A DNA stretch of 64,000 nt from Sphingopyxis sp. JAI108 (GTDB taxonomy: Bacteria > Pseudomonadota > Alphaproteobacteria > Sphingomonadales > Sphingomonadaceae), in assembly GCF_013410105.1 (NCBI RefSeq), contig NZ_JACCCJ010000001.1, positions 620,001 through 684,000 of the forward strand. The letters run 5' to 3'. The notes below the pieces were generated by a model. That model was not told the origin of the DNA, did no database searches, and saw nothing but the letters and a program-made list of their open reading frames with translations. Positions 25,894-35,445 of the stretch are shown here, piece by piece. Each line of letters begins with the position of its first letter. The stretch's first letter is position 1. The translations under genes and the position numbers were made by a program.

Positions 25894-26673
25894 ATGGCCC
25901 GTCGCCGCCAGATCTACGAAGGCAAAGCCAAGATCCTTTACGAAGGCCCCGAACCGGGCACCTTGATCCAATATTTCAAGGACGACGCGACCGCGTTCAA
26001 CGCGCAGAAGCGCGGGACGATCAACGGCAAGGGCGTGCTCAACAACCGGATTTCGGAGCATGTCTTCACGCTGCTCGGCAATATCGGCGTGCCCACCCAC
26101 TTCATCCGCCGCCTCAACATGCGCGAGCAGCTGATCCGGCAGGTCGAGATCGTGCCGATCGAGGTGATCGTGCGCAATGTCGCGGCGGGCACGCTGTCGA
26201 AGCGTCTCGGGATCGAGGAAGGCACGCAGCTTCCGCGCACCCTGATCGAATATTGCTACAAGGACGACGCGCTCGGCGATCCGCTCGTCGCCGAGGAGCA
26301 TATCGCCTGCTTCAACTGGTGCAGCCAGGACGAGCTCCACGACATCCAGGACATGGCGATCCGCATCAACGACTTCATGTCGGGCATGTTCGCCGCGGTC
26401 GGCATCCGCCTCGTCGACTTCAAGCTCGAGTTCGGCCGCCTTTATGAAGGCGACTTCAGCCGCATCATCCTCGCCGACGAGATCAGCCCCGACGGCTGCC
26501 GTCTGTGGGACATGACGACGAACGAAAAGCTCGACAAGGACCGCTTCCGCCGCGATCTCGGCGGCGAGGTCGAGGCCTATCAGGAAGTCGCGCGCCGGCT
26601 GGGCCTGATGCCCGAGGGCGGCGAGAATGCCGTGCTCGACCTCGAAAGCCACCGCAAGAAAAAGGGTAGCTGA
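25894..26673 (+). CDS. purC: Phosphoribosylaminoimidazole-succinocarboxamide synthase
   Basis: A 259-residue SAICAR synthetase, adding aspartate to CAIR in de novo purine synthesis. Conserved segments are [69 protein letters not shown] and [20 protein letters not shown]. Normal length. Monocistronic here, followed by a hairpin terminator formed from a dispersed repeat. Confidence 0.97.
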   Translation: MARRRQIYEGKAKILYEGPEPGTLIQYFKDDATAFNAQKRGTINGKGVLNNRISEHVFTLLGNIGVPTHFIRRLNMREQLIRQVEIVPIEVIVRNVAAGTLSKRLGIEEGTQLPRTLIEYCYKDDALGDPLVAEEHIACFNWCSQDELHDIQDMAIRINDFMSGMFAAVGIRLVDFKLEFGRLYEGDFSRIILADEISPDGCRLWDMTTNEKLDKDRFRRDLGGEVEAYQEVARRLGLMPEGGENAVLDLESHRKKKGS

Positions 26674-26684
26674 GCCCATATGCA

Positions 26685-26741
26685 CCCCGGCGAAAGCCGG
26701 GGCCCAGCTAAGCTGACAAAGAACCCCGGCTTTCGCCGGGG
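26685..26741. repeat. Paired hairpin repeat, CCCCGGC-GAAA-GCCGGGG family (copy 1)
   Basis: Two copies of an 18-base hairpin in inverted orientation: CCCCGGCGAAAGCCGGGG at 26685-26702 and CCCCGGCTTTCGCCGGGG at 26724-26741. Each arm is itself a hairpin with a 7-bp stem, and on one strand the loop is a GAAA tetraloop. An identical pair occurs at 46491-46567. Confidence 0.8.
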
Positions 26742-26745
26742 TTTT
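26724..26745 (+). terminator. Terminator of purC, formed by the repeat
   Basis: The right arm of the repeat, ACCCCGGCTTTCGCCGGGG followed by TTTT, has the form of an intrinsic terminator 51 bases after the purC stop. The repeat has apparently been co-opted as a terminator between the convergent purC and lipoxygenase genes. Confidence 0.7.
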
Positions 26746-26755
26746 CATTTTTGCG

Positions 26756-28756
26756 TCAGATATTGATGCTCGTCGGGATCAAACTCGGCTGCAGGTAAGG
26801 GTAGGGCTGCATCCGCTCGCTATTGCGCGCCACAATCTCAGCCTCGACGCCCGCAAGCGCGGCCTTGAACCACGCCAGCGGGCCCTCGGCGCCCGTCACG
26901 CGCGGGTCCTGGAACCACAGCGGATAGGGAAAGGCGTTGCTGCGATAATCGCCGAGCGGGCGGTAGTGGACCGACCCCAACAGTTCCAGCACATTGAGCT
27001 GTTCGAGCGCGAGCGCCATCGGCGGCATCATCGCGAGCCAGCCCGCCTTGTCGTGACCGCGCTGGCCATTGGGCGCCGCCTGCCATCCCGCGCCCGTGAC
27101 GGCGGGGGAAAAGGCCATGATGTCCTTTTGCGGGAAATTGACCGCGGCGTGCTGCGCGCTCGCGGTGAAGATCACCATCGCGCAGATTTCGACAAGCCGC
27201 GCGCGGGTCGTGACGGGGCCGAAGCCCTTGATCTTCGCTTCGCCCGCGAGGCACGCTGCCCAGGCGGCGAGCTCGGTATCGGCTACGACGTCGGCGTCAT
27301 GCGCATAATAAAGATCGATATATTGCCGCGCCCATTCGTGGATCGCGTCCCACACAAGCAGTGCGTCGTCGCGATAGGGATAATCGGCGAGCGCCGAGTC
27401 GACGCCCACGCCGCGTTCTGCAAAGTCGGCGTGCGGCATCTTGCCGTAAAAGTCGAATGCCAGCCGCGCATCGACGGCAGCGAGCTGGCTCGACGCGATC
27501 GAGCCCGCGAAAATATGGTCGATCGGGCCGTCCGCTGCGATCAGCGACGTTGCCGCCTGTTCGTTGATGAACAAGGTGCCCTCGAAATGCGGGACAAGCA
27601 GCGCCCAGACCGGATGGACTTCGGCAAGATGGCGGTGCGTCGCGACCGCGAACGCCTCGATCACCAGATGGGTGCGCGCGAGATGCGCGAACAGCTCGTG
27701 ATAATTGCCGTCGGCGACCTGCACGATGAATTTCGCCATTTCCCATCCCCATAGCTTGTCGAAGGTCGGCGAGGGGGTGAAGATCGGCCAGTCGGCGGGG
27801 TCCTGCCCGCACTGGATCGCTACCGGCACCGCCGACGAGCCGCCCGGGGGCACCGCGAACAGAGCCATCGGCTGCCAGGCATATTTGGCAAGGCTGCCGT
27901 AAGTGCCTGGGTCGAGGACCTCGAGCGGCTTGTAGTCGAGCATGAACAGGCGCCTGTCGGCCAAGGCCGCCGCCAGCGTATCGCCATTGACGACCGCGGC
28001 ATATTGGGCGCCGCTCAGCGGGAAGTTCGCGGGCAGCGCATCGCCGGCCGCGGCGATCAGCATGCAGTTCGGCCCCTGCACGCGCAGCCGCGCGAACTCG
28101 GCATCGTCTTGAAACATATAGCTGACGCCCGGAACCGGCAGCGTAGCGAACAGCGCGCGATACGCCTCGACGCTCCGCGGCGTCTTGCTGCCGAGGCTGG
28201 TGGCCTCTTCGACCTTCATCAGATCCTCAAGCCGCTCCTTATAGCCTTTGAGCAACGCGATATGCGCGTCGCGCTCGGCGGCGGCGACGGCATTCTCGAC
28301 GTCGCCGACGATGTGTTCGAAGATATTGCCGCCGGTGTGGACGCCATGCTCGGCCGCGACCTTGGCGGTCGACGCTTCGATCGCGTCGCATTCGGTGAGC
28401 GCGGCTTCATAGGTGGCGCGCGAGCTGTCGAGTTCGCTCCCCAACTCCCCCGCGTCGACGCCGGCAAGCTTCACCGTCAAAGCGTTCCGAACAATGCCCA
28501 GCCCGACGCCGATCAGGATCACGAACCAGGCGATCGTCGGCTCGTCATTCTTCGGAACGGTCGTGGCGAGCGGCACGCCGGGCAGGGTCGGGACGTCCGT
28601 CGTCCATGTGTAAACGGACTGGGTAGCGGCCAGCTGCGCCGCGCGCGCCGCCTGTTGCGCGGGCGTATCGTCCTGCGGAAGCGTCGGGGAGGCGGACGGC
28701 ATCGGCACCGCCGGCGCGGCGCCGGATGGTTCGAGTTGCGGCATCGGGTAAGACAT
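26756..28756 (-). CDS. Bacterial lipoxygenase with N-terminal membrane segment
   Basis: A 666-residue iron-containing lipoxygenase, which adds O2 to polyunsaturated fatty acids to give hydroperoxides. All five iron ligands are visible: His358 and His363 in AHLARTHLVIE, His536 and Asn540 in FTASAQHAAVNF, and the C-terminal Ile666 in PTSINI. Other family segments are HPVWALLVPHFEGTLFINEQ, DYPYRDDALLVWDAIHEWAR and IDLYY. Ala401 aligns with the Coffa-Brash stereocontrol position, which predicts S chirality. There is no PLAT domain. Instead residues 1-70 are proline/alanine-rich, residues about 74-92 form a hydrophobic helix (TIAWFVILIGVGLGIVR), and residues 100-185 look like a charged helical stretch. 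Membrane-anchored location is inference. It is divergent from the diguanylate cyclase. Confidence 0.93.
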   Translation of the reverse strand: MSYPMPQLEPSGAAPAVPMPSASPTLPQDDTPAQQAARAAQLAATQSVYTWTTDVPTLPGVPLATTVPKNDEPTIAWFVILIGVGLGIVRNALTVKLAGVDAGELGSELDSSRATYEAALTECDAIEASTAKVAAEHGVHTGGNIFEHIVGDVENAVAAAERDAHIALLKGYKERLEDLMKVEEATSLGSKTPRSVEAYRALFATLPVPGVSYMFQDDAEFARLRVQGPNCMLIAAAGDALPANFPLSGAQYAAVVNGDTLAAALADRRLFMLDYKPLEVLDPGTYGSLAKYAWQPMALFAVPPGGSSAVPVAIQCGQDPADWPIFTPSPTFDKLWGWEMAKFIVQVADGNYHELFAHLARTHLVIEAFAVATHRHLAEVHPVWALLVPHFEGTLFINEQAATSLIAADGPIDHIFAGSIASSQLAAVDARLAFDFYGKMPHADFAERGVGVDSALADYPYRDDALLVWDAIHEWARQYIDLYYAHDADVVADTELAAWAACLAGEAKIKGFGPVTTRARLVEICAMVIFTASAQHAAVNFPQKDIMAFSPAVTGAGWQAAPNGQRGHDKAGWLAMMPPMALALEQLNVLELLGSVHYRPLGDYRSNAFPYPLWFQDPRVTGAEGPLAWFKAALAGVEAEIVARNSERMQPYPYLQPSLIPTSINI

Positions 28757-28877
28757 GGCGTGGCCTCCTGTCGGGCGCGAAACTAGGGGTCCGCTTGTCG
28801 GCGAACATGGTTAATATTTCGCAAGTCATCTGGCTCGGACGCGCGCCTAGGCCCGTGATAAGACAAGATTTCGTTCC

Positions 28878-28892
28878 TTAACCCCTGCTTTA
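28878..28892. promoter_or_regulatory. Imperfect CtrA-like box upstream of the diguanylate cyclase
   Basis: TTAA-N7-TTTA (TTAA at 28878, TTTA at 28889) differs from the CtrA consensus by one base and lies 24 bases before the diguanylate cyclase start, between it and the divergent lipoxygenase. Only weak evidence; a chance match is possible. Confidence 0.25.
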
Positions 28893-28915
28893 CCCGGCCT
28901 TGCTATCCCGCCCCC

Positions 28916-30061
28916 ATGACGGGGGTCTATCATACACTGCAGATGCGGTTCTTTCCGCCGATTCCGGACGCGATCAGGGACGATATCGCGTTGCTGCGCG
29001 CCAATCGCGTCGAAACGCTGACGCCGATGCTGTTCCTGATGCTGGCGGCGACGACGCCGACCGCCATCTATGCCGGGGTCGACAGCGTGCATCCGGTGAT
29101 CCGCATCGGCTTTCCCGTGATCCTCGCGGTCGTCGGCATCCTCGGCTTCCTGTTCCTGCGCCACAATCGCGGCCGCAGGATGAGCCCGCGCCGCGCGCGG
29201 CGCGTCATTCGCGAGGCGAGCTGGGTGTCGGGCATCACCGGCGCGATGTGCAGCCTGTGGACGGTGGCCAACTGGCTCGCGGCGCCGCCTGAGACGCACA
29301 GCTATTATGCGATGATCATGGCGATGGGGTCGCTCGCGACCGCTTACTGCCTGTCGTCGATCCGCTTCGCGACCTTCCTCAACCTCGGTGTCGGGCTCGG
29401 ACCGGTGTCGGTGCTAATGCTGACCTCGGGCAATCCGCCCGAAATCGCGGCGGGCACTAGCCTCGTCATCGCGACCCTGTTTCTGCTGCGCATGGTGGTG
29501 CAGCAGCACGGGCAGGTGATCGACCTGCTCGAATTGCAGCGCCAGATGCGCGAACTCGCGCACACCGACCCGCTCACCGGCCTCGCCAACCGCCGCGAAT
29601 TCGACCTGCGGCTCGACGAGGAAATCGCCAAGGCCGACGCGACGACCCCGTTCGCGATCGCGCTGCTCGACCTCAACGGGTTCAAGCCGATCAACGATCA
29701 GCACGGCCATGCGATCGGCGACGGCGTCCTGTGCGAGCTTGCCGCGCGGCTGCGCCGCAGCTGCGGCAGCCACGCGATCGTCGCGCGTCAGGGCGGCGAC
29801 GAATTCGCCATCCTCGTGCCCGCCGGCTCGCCGTTGCTCGGCACGGCGCTCGCCGACCATATCCTCGCCGCGCTGGCGGCACCGTACCGCATAGACGGGC
29901 GGTCGATCGGCGTCGGTGCGGGCGTCGGCACCGCGAGCTGGCCCGAACATGGCACAACCGCGCGCGACCTGTTCGAAGTCGCCGACCGCGCGCTCTATGC
30001 GGCGAAGGCCGCCAATCGCGCCCATATGTCGTCTGTCGAAAGCGTCGACCGGGTCGCGTGA
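28916..30061 (+). CDS. Membrane-bound diguanylate cyclase (GGDEF)
   Basis: A 381-residue protein with an N-terminal membrane domain of about six hydrophobic segments (residues 30-195: TPMLFLMLAATTPTAIYAGV, FPVILAVVGILGFLFL and others) and a C-terminal GGDEF domain (about 215-370) with LAHTDPLTGLANRREFDLRL, LDLNGFKPINDQHGHAIGD and the intact RQGGDEFAILV active site. It makes cyclic di-GMP. The inhibitory RxxD I-site is not conserved (GSHA in its place), so product inhibition may be absent. An alternative ATG is at 28943. Divergent from the lipoxygenase. Confidence 0.94.
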   Translation: MTGVYHTLQMRFFPPIPDAIRDDIALLRANRVETLTPMLFLMLAATTPTAIYAGVDSVHPVIRIGFPVILAVVGILGFLFLRHNRGRRMSPRRARRVIREASWVSGITGAMCSLWTVANWLAAPPETHSYYAMIMAMGSLATAYCLSSIRFATFLNLGVGLGPVSVLMLTSGNPPEIAAGTSLVIATLFLLRMVVQQHGQVIDLLELQRQMRELAHTDPLTGLANRREFDLRLDEEIAKADATTPFAIALLDLNGFKPINDQHGHAIGDGVLCELAARLRRSCGSHAIVARQGGDEFAILVPAGSPLLGTALADHILAALAAPYRIDGRSIGVGAGVGTASWPEHGTTARDLFEVADRALYAAKAANRAHMSSVESVDRVA

Positions 30062-30103
30062 CGACGGCTTGACCGTCCGCGGGGTGGCGGCCACATCGGG
30101 ACC

Positions 30104-32998
30104 ATGACCAAAAACCTCGTTCGGCGCGCCTCGACCGCGCTGTCGCCACTCGTCCTCCTCATCGCCACGACTGCTCCGGCTTATGCCGGGGAAGCGTCCG
30201 CGAAGGCGGCGGCGACCACGACAGTCAACCCGCAGGATGCGGCGGCAAACGCATGGAATTTCGTCGCCAGCGACATTCCGGTCGACCCGAACATCGTCTT
30301 TGGCGTGCTGCCGAACGGGATGAAATATGCGCTGCTGAAAAACAGCACGCCCAAGGACAGCGTCGTGCTCCGCATGCGCTTCGACGTCGGCAGCTTCGCC
30401 GAAGCCGACGACCAACGCGGCCTCGCCCATTTCCTCGAACATATGGCGTTCAACGGTTCGACCCATGTGCCCGAGGGTGAGATGATCAAGCTGCTCGAAC
30501 GCAAGGGGCTGGCGTTCGGCGCCGACACCAATGCCTCGACCGGGTTCGACGAGACGGTCTACAAGCTCGACCTGCCGGGTGCGTCGGACGATTTGATCGA
30601 CACCGGGCTGATGCTGATGCGCGAGGCGGCGAGCGAGCTGACGATCGATCCCGCCGCAGTCGACCGCGAGCGCGGCATCATCCTCTCCGAACGCCGCGCG
30701 CGCGATACCTACCAACTGCGCAGCCTGATCGACCAGCTCGACTTCCAGATGAAGGGGATGACGGTGGCAAGCCGCATCCCCGTCGGCACCGAAGAGGTGA
30801 TCCGCACCGCGCCCGCGGCGCGGCTTCGCGACCTTTACGACCGCTATTACCGGCCCGAGCGCGCGACGCTGGTGATGGTCGGCGATTTCGACCCTGCGGC
30901 GGTCGAGGCGAAGATCAAGGCGCGCTTTGCGGACTGGAAGGGGCGCGGCCCCGCGGGCGCCGATCCCGATATCGGCAATGTCGACTATGCCCGTCCCGCC
31001 GCCGCCGACGATTTCGTCGATCCCGCGATCCAGGATTCGGTGACGATCGCGCGCTTCAAGCCATGGGTGGACGAGCGCGATACCAAGGCGAAGCGCGCCC
31101 GCAAGCTGGCCGAGGATGTCGGTGAGGCGATCGTCAGCCGCCGGCTCGCGAAGATCGCGCTCCGGGAAGATTCGCCGATCCTCACCGGCTATTTCAGCGA
31201 CGCCGAGGGGTGGAAGATTTTCGATCAGGTCACCGTCGGCGCGGTCGCGAAGGAAGGCGCGTGGAAAGAGGCGCTCGCGCTCATCGAGCAGGAACAACGC
31301 CGCGCGATCGAACATGGCTTTACCCAGGCCGAGGTCGATGAGCAGCTCGCGATCCGCCGCACCGCGTTCCGGAATGCCGTCGCGGGCGTGACGACGCGGC
31401 GCAGCGAGACGCTCGCCGACGCGCTGGTCGCGGCGGCCGAGGGCGATTTCGTCTTCACACGCCCCGAAACCTCGCAGGCGCTGTTCGAGGCCGTCGCGCC
31501 GTCGCTCGACGCCGCCGCGGTCACCGCCGCCTTTCGCAAGCGGATGGAGGGGCTCAGCCCGCCGCTCGCGCGTGTGACAACGAAAAAACCGGTGGAGGGC
31601 GGCACCGCGGCGATCCTCGCCGACCTCCAGGCATCAGCCAAGGTCGCGGTCGCCGCGCCTGCCGAGGCCGCGACCGCCGCCTTCGCTTACGATGATTTCG
31701 GCACGCCAGGAAAAATCGTCAGCGACGAACGCGTCGAGGACCTCAATATCCGCCGCATCCGCTTCGCCAACAATGTGATGCTCAACATCAAGACGACCGA
31801 TTTTCAGAAGGACAAGGTCATGGTGTCGCTGCGCGTCGACGGCGGCAACCTGCTCGCGACGAAGGGCGATCCGACGAAGGTGTCGCTCGCGGGTTCGCTG
31901 ATGCTCGGCGGGCTGGAAGCGCACAGCTATGACGAACTGCGCTCGATCCTCGCGGGCAAGACCATCAGCCCCGTCTTCGGCAATGCCACCGACAGCTTTG
32001 GCGGCAGCGCGGTGACCTCGCCCGAGGATTTCGCGCTGCAGGCGAAGCTGATGGCCGCCTATTTGATCCATCCCGGCTATCGCGCCGACGGGCTCGCGCT
32101 GATCCGCCGCGTGCTGCCGCAGCAATATGCCGCGAACGACGCGACCCCGGCGGCGGTGATCGGCCGCGATGCGGGCGGCATTCTCGCCAACGACGATCCG
32201 CGGTCGCAGACGCCGCCGCTCGACAAGGTGATGGCGCTCGACTGGGCGCAGCTCGAACCCGCGATCGCCGACAGCTTCGCGCACGGCGCGATCGAGATCG
32301 GCGTCGTCGGCGACATCGGCGAACAGGCGGCGATCGACGCGATCGCGGCGACCTTCGGCGCCTTGCCCGAGCGGCGCGCCGCCTTCGACCCGCGCGCCGA
32401 CGCGCGCGTCCGCGAATATGCGACCGACCGCAGCGAACGCACGTTGATCCACAAGGGGCCGGCCGAGCAGGCGGAACTGCGCGTTTATTGGCCCGCGCGC
32501 GATGATAGCGACCTCGCCGAGGCGATGCGCCTGAACCTTCTCGCGCGCGTGATGCAGCTCAAGCTGACCGAGGAGCTGCGCGAGCGGCTCGGCGAAAGCT
32601 ACAGCCCCGGCGCGGCGGCAAGCCTGTCGGACGAATTTCCGGGCTATGGCCACATCTTTGCCGCGAGCAATGTCGATTATAAGGATTTGGCGACGACCCG
32701 CGCGGCGATTTTCGCCATAGCGAAGGAATTCCGCGATACGCCGGTCGACGCGGACCTGCTCGACCGCGCACGCCGGCCGCTGGTCGAGGCGATGGTGAAA
32801 TCGCGGCGCGAGAACAGCTATTGGCTGAACTATGTCGCGGAGGCGGCAACGCACGCCGACCGCCTCGACCGCAGCCGCAACGGCATCGCCGAGGTCGAAG
32901 CGGCGACCCCGGCCGAGTTGCAGACGCTCGCGCGCCGCTACCTCGCCGACGACAAGGCGCTGGTGATCAAGGCGGTCAGCGACAAGGCGGGGCGCTGA
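30104..32998 (+). CDS. M16 family (insulinase-like) metallopeptidase
   Basis: A 964-residue periplasmic peptidase with a signal peptide (VLLIATTAPAYAGEA). The inverted zinc motif HxxEH is intact at His109-Glu112-His113 (RGLAHFLEHMAFNGSTHVPE), with the downstream acidic region DRERGIILSERRARDTYQLR. Length and the four-domain layout match two-repeat M16B/pitrilysin enzymes fused in one chain; the second half (LRVDGGNLLATKGDPTKVSL) lacks a zinc motif, as usual. Probably cleaves exported peptides. Co-directional with sodC. Confidence 0.94.
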   Translation: MTKNLVRRASTALSPLVLLIATTAPAYAGEASAKAAATTTVNPQDAAANAWNFVASDIPVDPNIVFGVLPNGMKYALLKNSTPKDSVVLRMRFDVGSFAEADDQRGLAHFLEHMAFNGSTHVPEGEMIKLLERKGLAFGADTNASTGFDETVYKLDLPGASDDLIDTGLMLMREAASELTIDPAAVDRERGIILSERRARDTYQLRSLIDQLDFQMKGMTVASRIPVGTEEVIRTAPAARLRDLYDRYYRPERATLVMVGDFDPAAVEAKIKARFADWKGRGPAGADPDIGNVDYARPAAADDFVDPAIQDSVTIARFKPWVDERDTKAKRARKLAEDVGEAIVSRRLAKIALREDSPILTGYFSDAEGWKIFDQVTVGAVAKEGAWKEALALIEQEQRRAIEHGFTQAEVDEQLAIRRTAFRNAVAGVTTRRSETLADALVAAAEGDFVFTRPETSQALFEAVAPSLDAAAVTAAFRKRMEGLSPPLARVTTKKPVEGGTAAILADLQASAKVAVAAPAEAATAAFAYDDFGTPGKIVSDERVEDLNIRRIRFANNVMLNIKTTDFQKDKVMVSLRVDGGNLLATKGDPTKVSLAGSLMLGGLEAHSYDELRSILAGKTISPVFGNATDSFGGSAVTSPEDFALQAKLMAAYLIHPGYRADGLALIRRVLPQQYAANDATPAAVIGRDAGGILANDDPRSQTPPLDKVMALDWAQLEPAIADSFAHGAIEIGVVGDIGEQAAIDAIAATFGALPERRAAFDPRADARVREYATDRSERTLIHKGPAEQAELRVYWPARDDSDLAEAMRLNLLARVMQLKLTEELRERLGESYSPGAAASLSDEFPGYGHIFAASNVDYKDLATTRAAIFAIAKEFRDTPVDADLLDRARRPLVEAMVKSRRENSYWLNYVAEAATHADRLDRSRNGIAEVEAATPAELQTLARRYLADDKALVIKAVSDKAGR

Positions 32999-33131
32999 TC
33001 CCGGCGTTTCGCGCGTCCCAAACCCGACTATGCCCTTGGAACCGCCGCCAAATACGGGCATCGTCGGTGAACGGATCGACACACGCCGACGCGGCGTCCC
33101 GATTCCGGTGGTCAAGACAGGGAGCAGCAAG

Positions 33132-33704
33132 ATGACGACGGGTTCGCACGAGAAGAATTTCATCGCCCGGGGGTTTGTTCTCGCCGGGGCGCTGGCGCTC
33201 GCGGGCTGCGCCGGGATGGGCGGTAAATCGACGAGCACGTTGCCCCCGGCCGACGCCTATGCCCCGCTTGTCGATTCGAAGGGCGCCGATCGCGGCCGCG
33301 CCGATATCTATCGCGACACGTCGGGCCTGCGTATCGAACTTGTCGCGCGCGGTTTCGGCCCCGGCACCTATGGCATGCACGTGCACGCCGTCGGCCAGTG
33401 CACGCCGCCCGACTTCGCGAGCGCGGGCCCGCACTGGAACCCGACCGGCGCGCAGCACGGGCGCGAAAATCCGATGGGCGCGCACCATGGCGACCTACCC
33501 AACCTCGTGATCGAACCCGACCAGATCGGCCGCGCGACCTTGCGTCTCGTCGGGTCGCGCTTCGAAGGCGACGGCGGGCTGCTCGACGCCGATGGTGCCG
33601 CTTTCGTCATCCATGCCGGGCCCGACGATTACAAGACCGACCCCAGCGGCAACAGCGGCGGCCGCGTCGCCTGCGGCGTGATCGTTCGCGGCAGCGGCGA
33701 CTGA
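33132..33704 (+). CDS. sodC: Cu/Zn superoxide dismutase, lipoprotein type
   Basis: A 190-residue SodC from the ATG at 33132, preceded by GGGAGCAG. The lipobox LALAGC places Cys26 at the mature N-terminus, predicting a membrane-anchored periplasmic lipoprotein. Metal ligands lie in YGMHVHAVGQC, AGPHWNPTGAQHGRENPMGA, HHGDLPNL and FVIHAGPDDYKTDPSGNSGG, then RVACGVI provides the disulfide Cys. It removes superoxide outside the cytoplasm. An upstream in-frame ATG at 33030 would bury the signal. Confidence 0.96.
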   Translation: MTTGSHEKNFIARGFVLAGALALAGCAGMGGKSTSTLPPADAYAPLVDSKGADRGRADIYRDTSGLRIELVARGFGPGTYGMHVHAVGQCTPPDFASAGPHWNPTGAQHGRENPMGAHHGDLPNLVIEPDQIGRATLRLVGSRFEGDGGLLDADGAAFVIHAGPDDYKTDPSGNSGGRVACGVIVRGSGD

Positions 33705-33726
33705 CGCCGCCGCCTGCGCGCCGGGT

Positions 33727-35337
33727 CTAGGCCGGCGCGCCCGCCGCGCGAGCCCGCTCGGCGATCGTCGCTTCGGCCTGCGGTACCGCGCGATAGGCAT
33801 AGAGCAGCAGCGCGACCGCGATCGGCGCGACTCCGATCAGCGACAATATGCCCGTGCGCAGGTCGCCGACGGGCTTGCCGTCGACGATCGTGCCCGCGAG
33901 GTCCGAAATCTGCCCGACCAGATAGGGGCCGAAGGACAGGCCGACGAGCGTCGTGCCGAGGAAGAAGGCGGCGGTTGCCGTGCCGCGCATCCGCGGCAGA
34001 ACCAGATCCTGCGTCGTCGCCGCCGCCGCGCCGAGGGCTGCCGCGCCGAACATGCCGGCCAGGAAGTTCATGACATAGAAGATCGTACCGCTCTCGGTCG
34101 TATAGCCGATCCAGATCGGGATGATCGGCGCGATGACGCCGAACAGGATCATGAGGATGCGCCCCGCGGGATTGCGGGCGCGCAATGCGTCGGCGAGGCG
34201 GCCGCCGATGATCACCCCGACGAAGCCGGCGAGCGCGCCATTGGCGCCGAGGATGAAGGCGAGCTCCTGCTTGGGCAGCCCCAGCACGATCTCGGCATAG
34301 GGGGCCGACCAGAAGGCGAGCCCGTACGCCGCGAGCGCGACGAGGCCATAGCCCAGCGTCGTGCAGATGAACGCCGGCGTGCCCCAGATCAGCCGGAAGG
34401 TCGCGGGATCGTGCGCGCGGAGCGCGCACGCCCAGGAAAAGACTGCATAATAGCCGAGCGCGACCGCCGACCATTGCGGGAAATTGCCGGTCAGCGCGAT
34501 CATCCACCAGGCGAAGGCGGCGATTGCGGCGGCGAAACCGGCATTGATCGCCAACGCCGCGGGGCCGCGTCTCGCCGCTCCGAGCAGCGTCAGCGGCGGC
34601 ACGATCATTGCCAGATCCTTGCCGAACTCGCGGAAGGGCGTCGGCGAACTCGGGCTCGGCGTCCCGTCCATCGCCCCGCGTACGGGCTCGCGCAAGCTGG
34701 CGACCCACAGCGCGAGCAGCAGCCCGGGGATGCCGACCGCGAGGAAGGCTGCCTGCCAGCCGACGAGACCCATCGGGCCGCCCGCCGGATAGGACCGGTT
34801 CCAAGCCTCGACGATCAGCGCGCCGATGAACAGCGACACGCCGCCGCCCAGATAGAGCCCCGACGAATAGATGGCGAGCGCGGTCGCCTTCTGTTTTTTG
34901 GGGAAATAGTCCGAAATCAGCGAATAGGCGGTGGGGCTCGCGGTCGCTTCGCCGACGCCGACGCCCATGCGCGCGAGCGTCAGGGTCAGCTGGTTGTAGG
35001 CCATGCCCGACAATGCGGTCATCGCCGACCATAAAGTCAGCCCGATCGACAGCAGCTTCACGCGGTTCCAATTGTCGGCGAGGCGGCCGAGCGGGATGCC
35101 GAACAGCGCATAAAAGACCGCGAAGGCGGCGCCGCCGAGGAAGCCCATGTCGCCGTCGGACAGGCCGAGGTCGGCCTTGATATCGACCGCGAGGATACTG
35201 ATGATCTGCCGGTCGATGAAATTGAGGATATAGACGACGACGAGCACCGACAGGACGTACCAGCTGTAACCCGTGGCTTTGGGCTCGGCGGCGGCGGGCG
35301 CACCGGACATGTCATTTTCGCTGGCGGTATCAGCCAT
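33727..35337 (-). CDS. MFS transporter (spinster-like)
   Basis: A 536-residue major facilitator permease with about 12 membrane helices, starting WYVLSVLVVVYILNFIDRQI. The inter-helix motif GIPLGRLADNWNRVKLLSIG (MFS motif A) is present after helix 2, and RMGVGVGEATASPTAYSLIS is typical of the spinster/sphingolipid-transporter-like group common in sphingomonads. The substrate is unknown. It is convergent with sodC and divergent from the phosphatase gene. Confidence 0.9.
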   Translation of the reverse strand: MADTASENDMSGAPAAAEPKATGYSWYVLSVLVVVYILNFIDRQIISILAVDIKADLGLSDGDMGFLGGAAFAVFYALFGIPLGRLADNWNRVKLLSIGLTLWSAMTALSGMAYNQLTLTLARMGVGVGEATASPTAYSLISDYFPKKQKATALAIYSSGLYLGGGVSLFIGALIVEAWNRSYPAGGPMGLVGWQAAFLAVGIPGLLLALWVASLREPVRGAMDGTPSPSSPTPFREFGKDLAMIVPPLTLLGAARRGPAALAINAGFAAAIAAFAWWMIALTGNFPQWSAVALGYYAVFSWACALRAHDPATFRLIWGTPAFICTTLGYGLVALAAYGLAFWSAPYAEIVLGLPKQELAFILGANGALAGFVGVIIGGRLADALRARNPAGRILMILFGVIAPIIPIWIGYTTESGTIFYVMNFLAGMFGAAALGAAAATTQDLVLPRMRGTATAAFFLGTTLVGLSFGPYLVGQISDLAGTIVDGKPVGDLRTGILSLIGVAPIAVALLLYAYRAVPQAEATIAERARAAGAPA

Positions 35338-35445
35338 CTGGCAACCTTCTCCCTGACCCTCTATCTGTTATGCGTCATGGCTAGCAGAGCCGCGCCACGG
35401 CGCAAGTTGAAAGTCGGTTCAACTTTATGGAGCGATATCGGCTAT

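Noticed and set aside
26756-28756. Assigning R-stereospecificity to the lipoxygenase from a Gly in RGVG near residue 451
   Set aside because: Aligning with the INxLA segment of soybean enzyme places the Coffa position at Ala401, not at that Gly.
29414-31315. A 633-residue minus-strand open frame
   Set aside because: Opposite the GGDEF and M16 genes, whose catalytic motifs are intact; composition typical of antisense shadows.
31634-33238. A 534-residue minus-strand frame
   Set aside because: Antisense to the M16 peptidase and sodC 5' end, no conserved domain.
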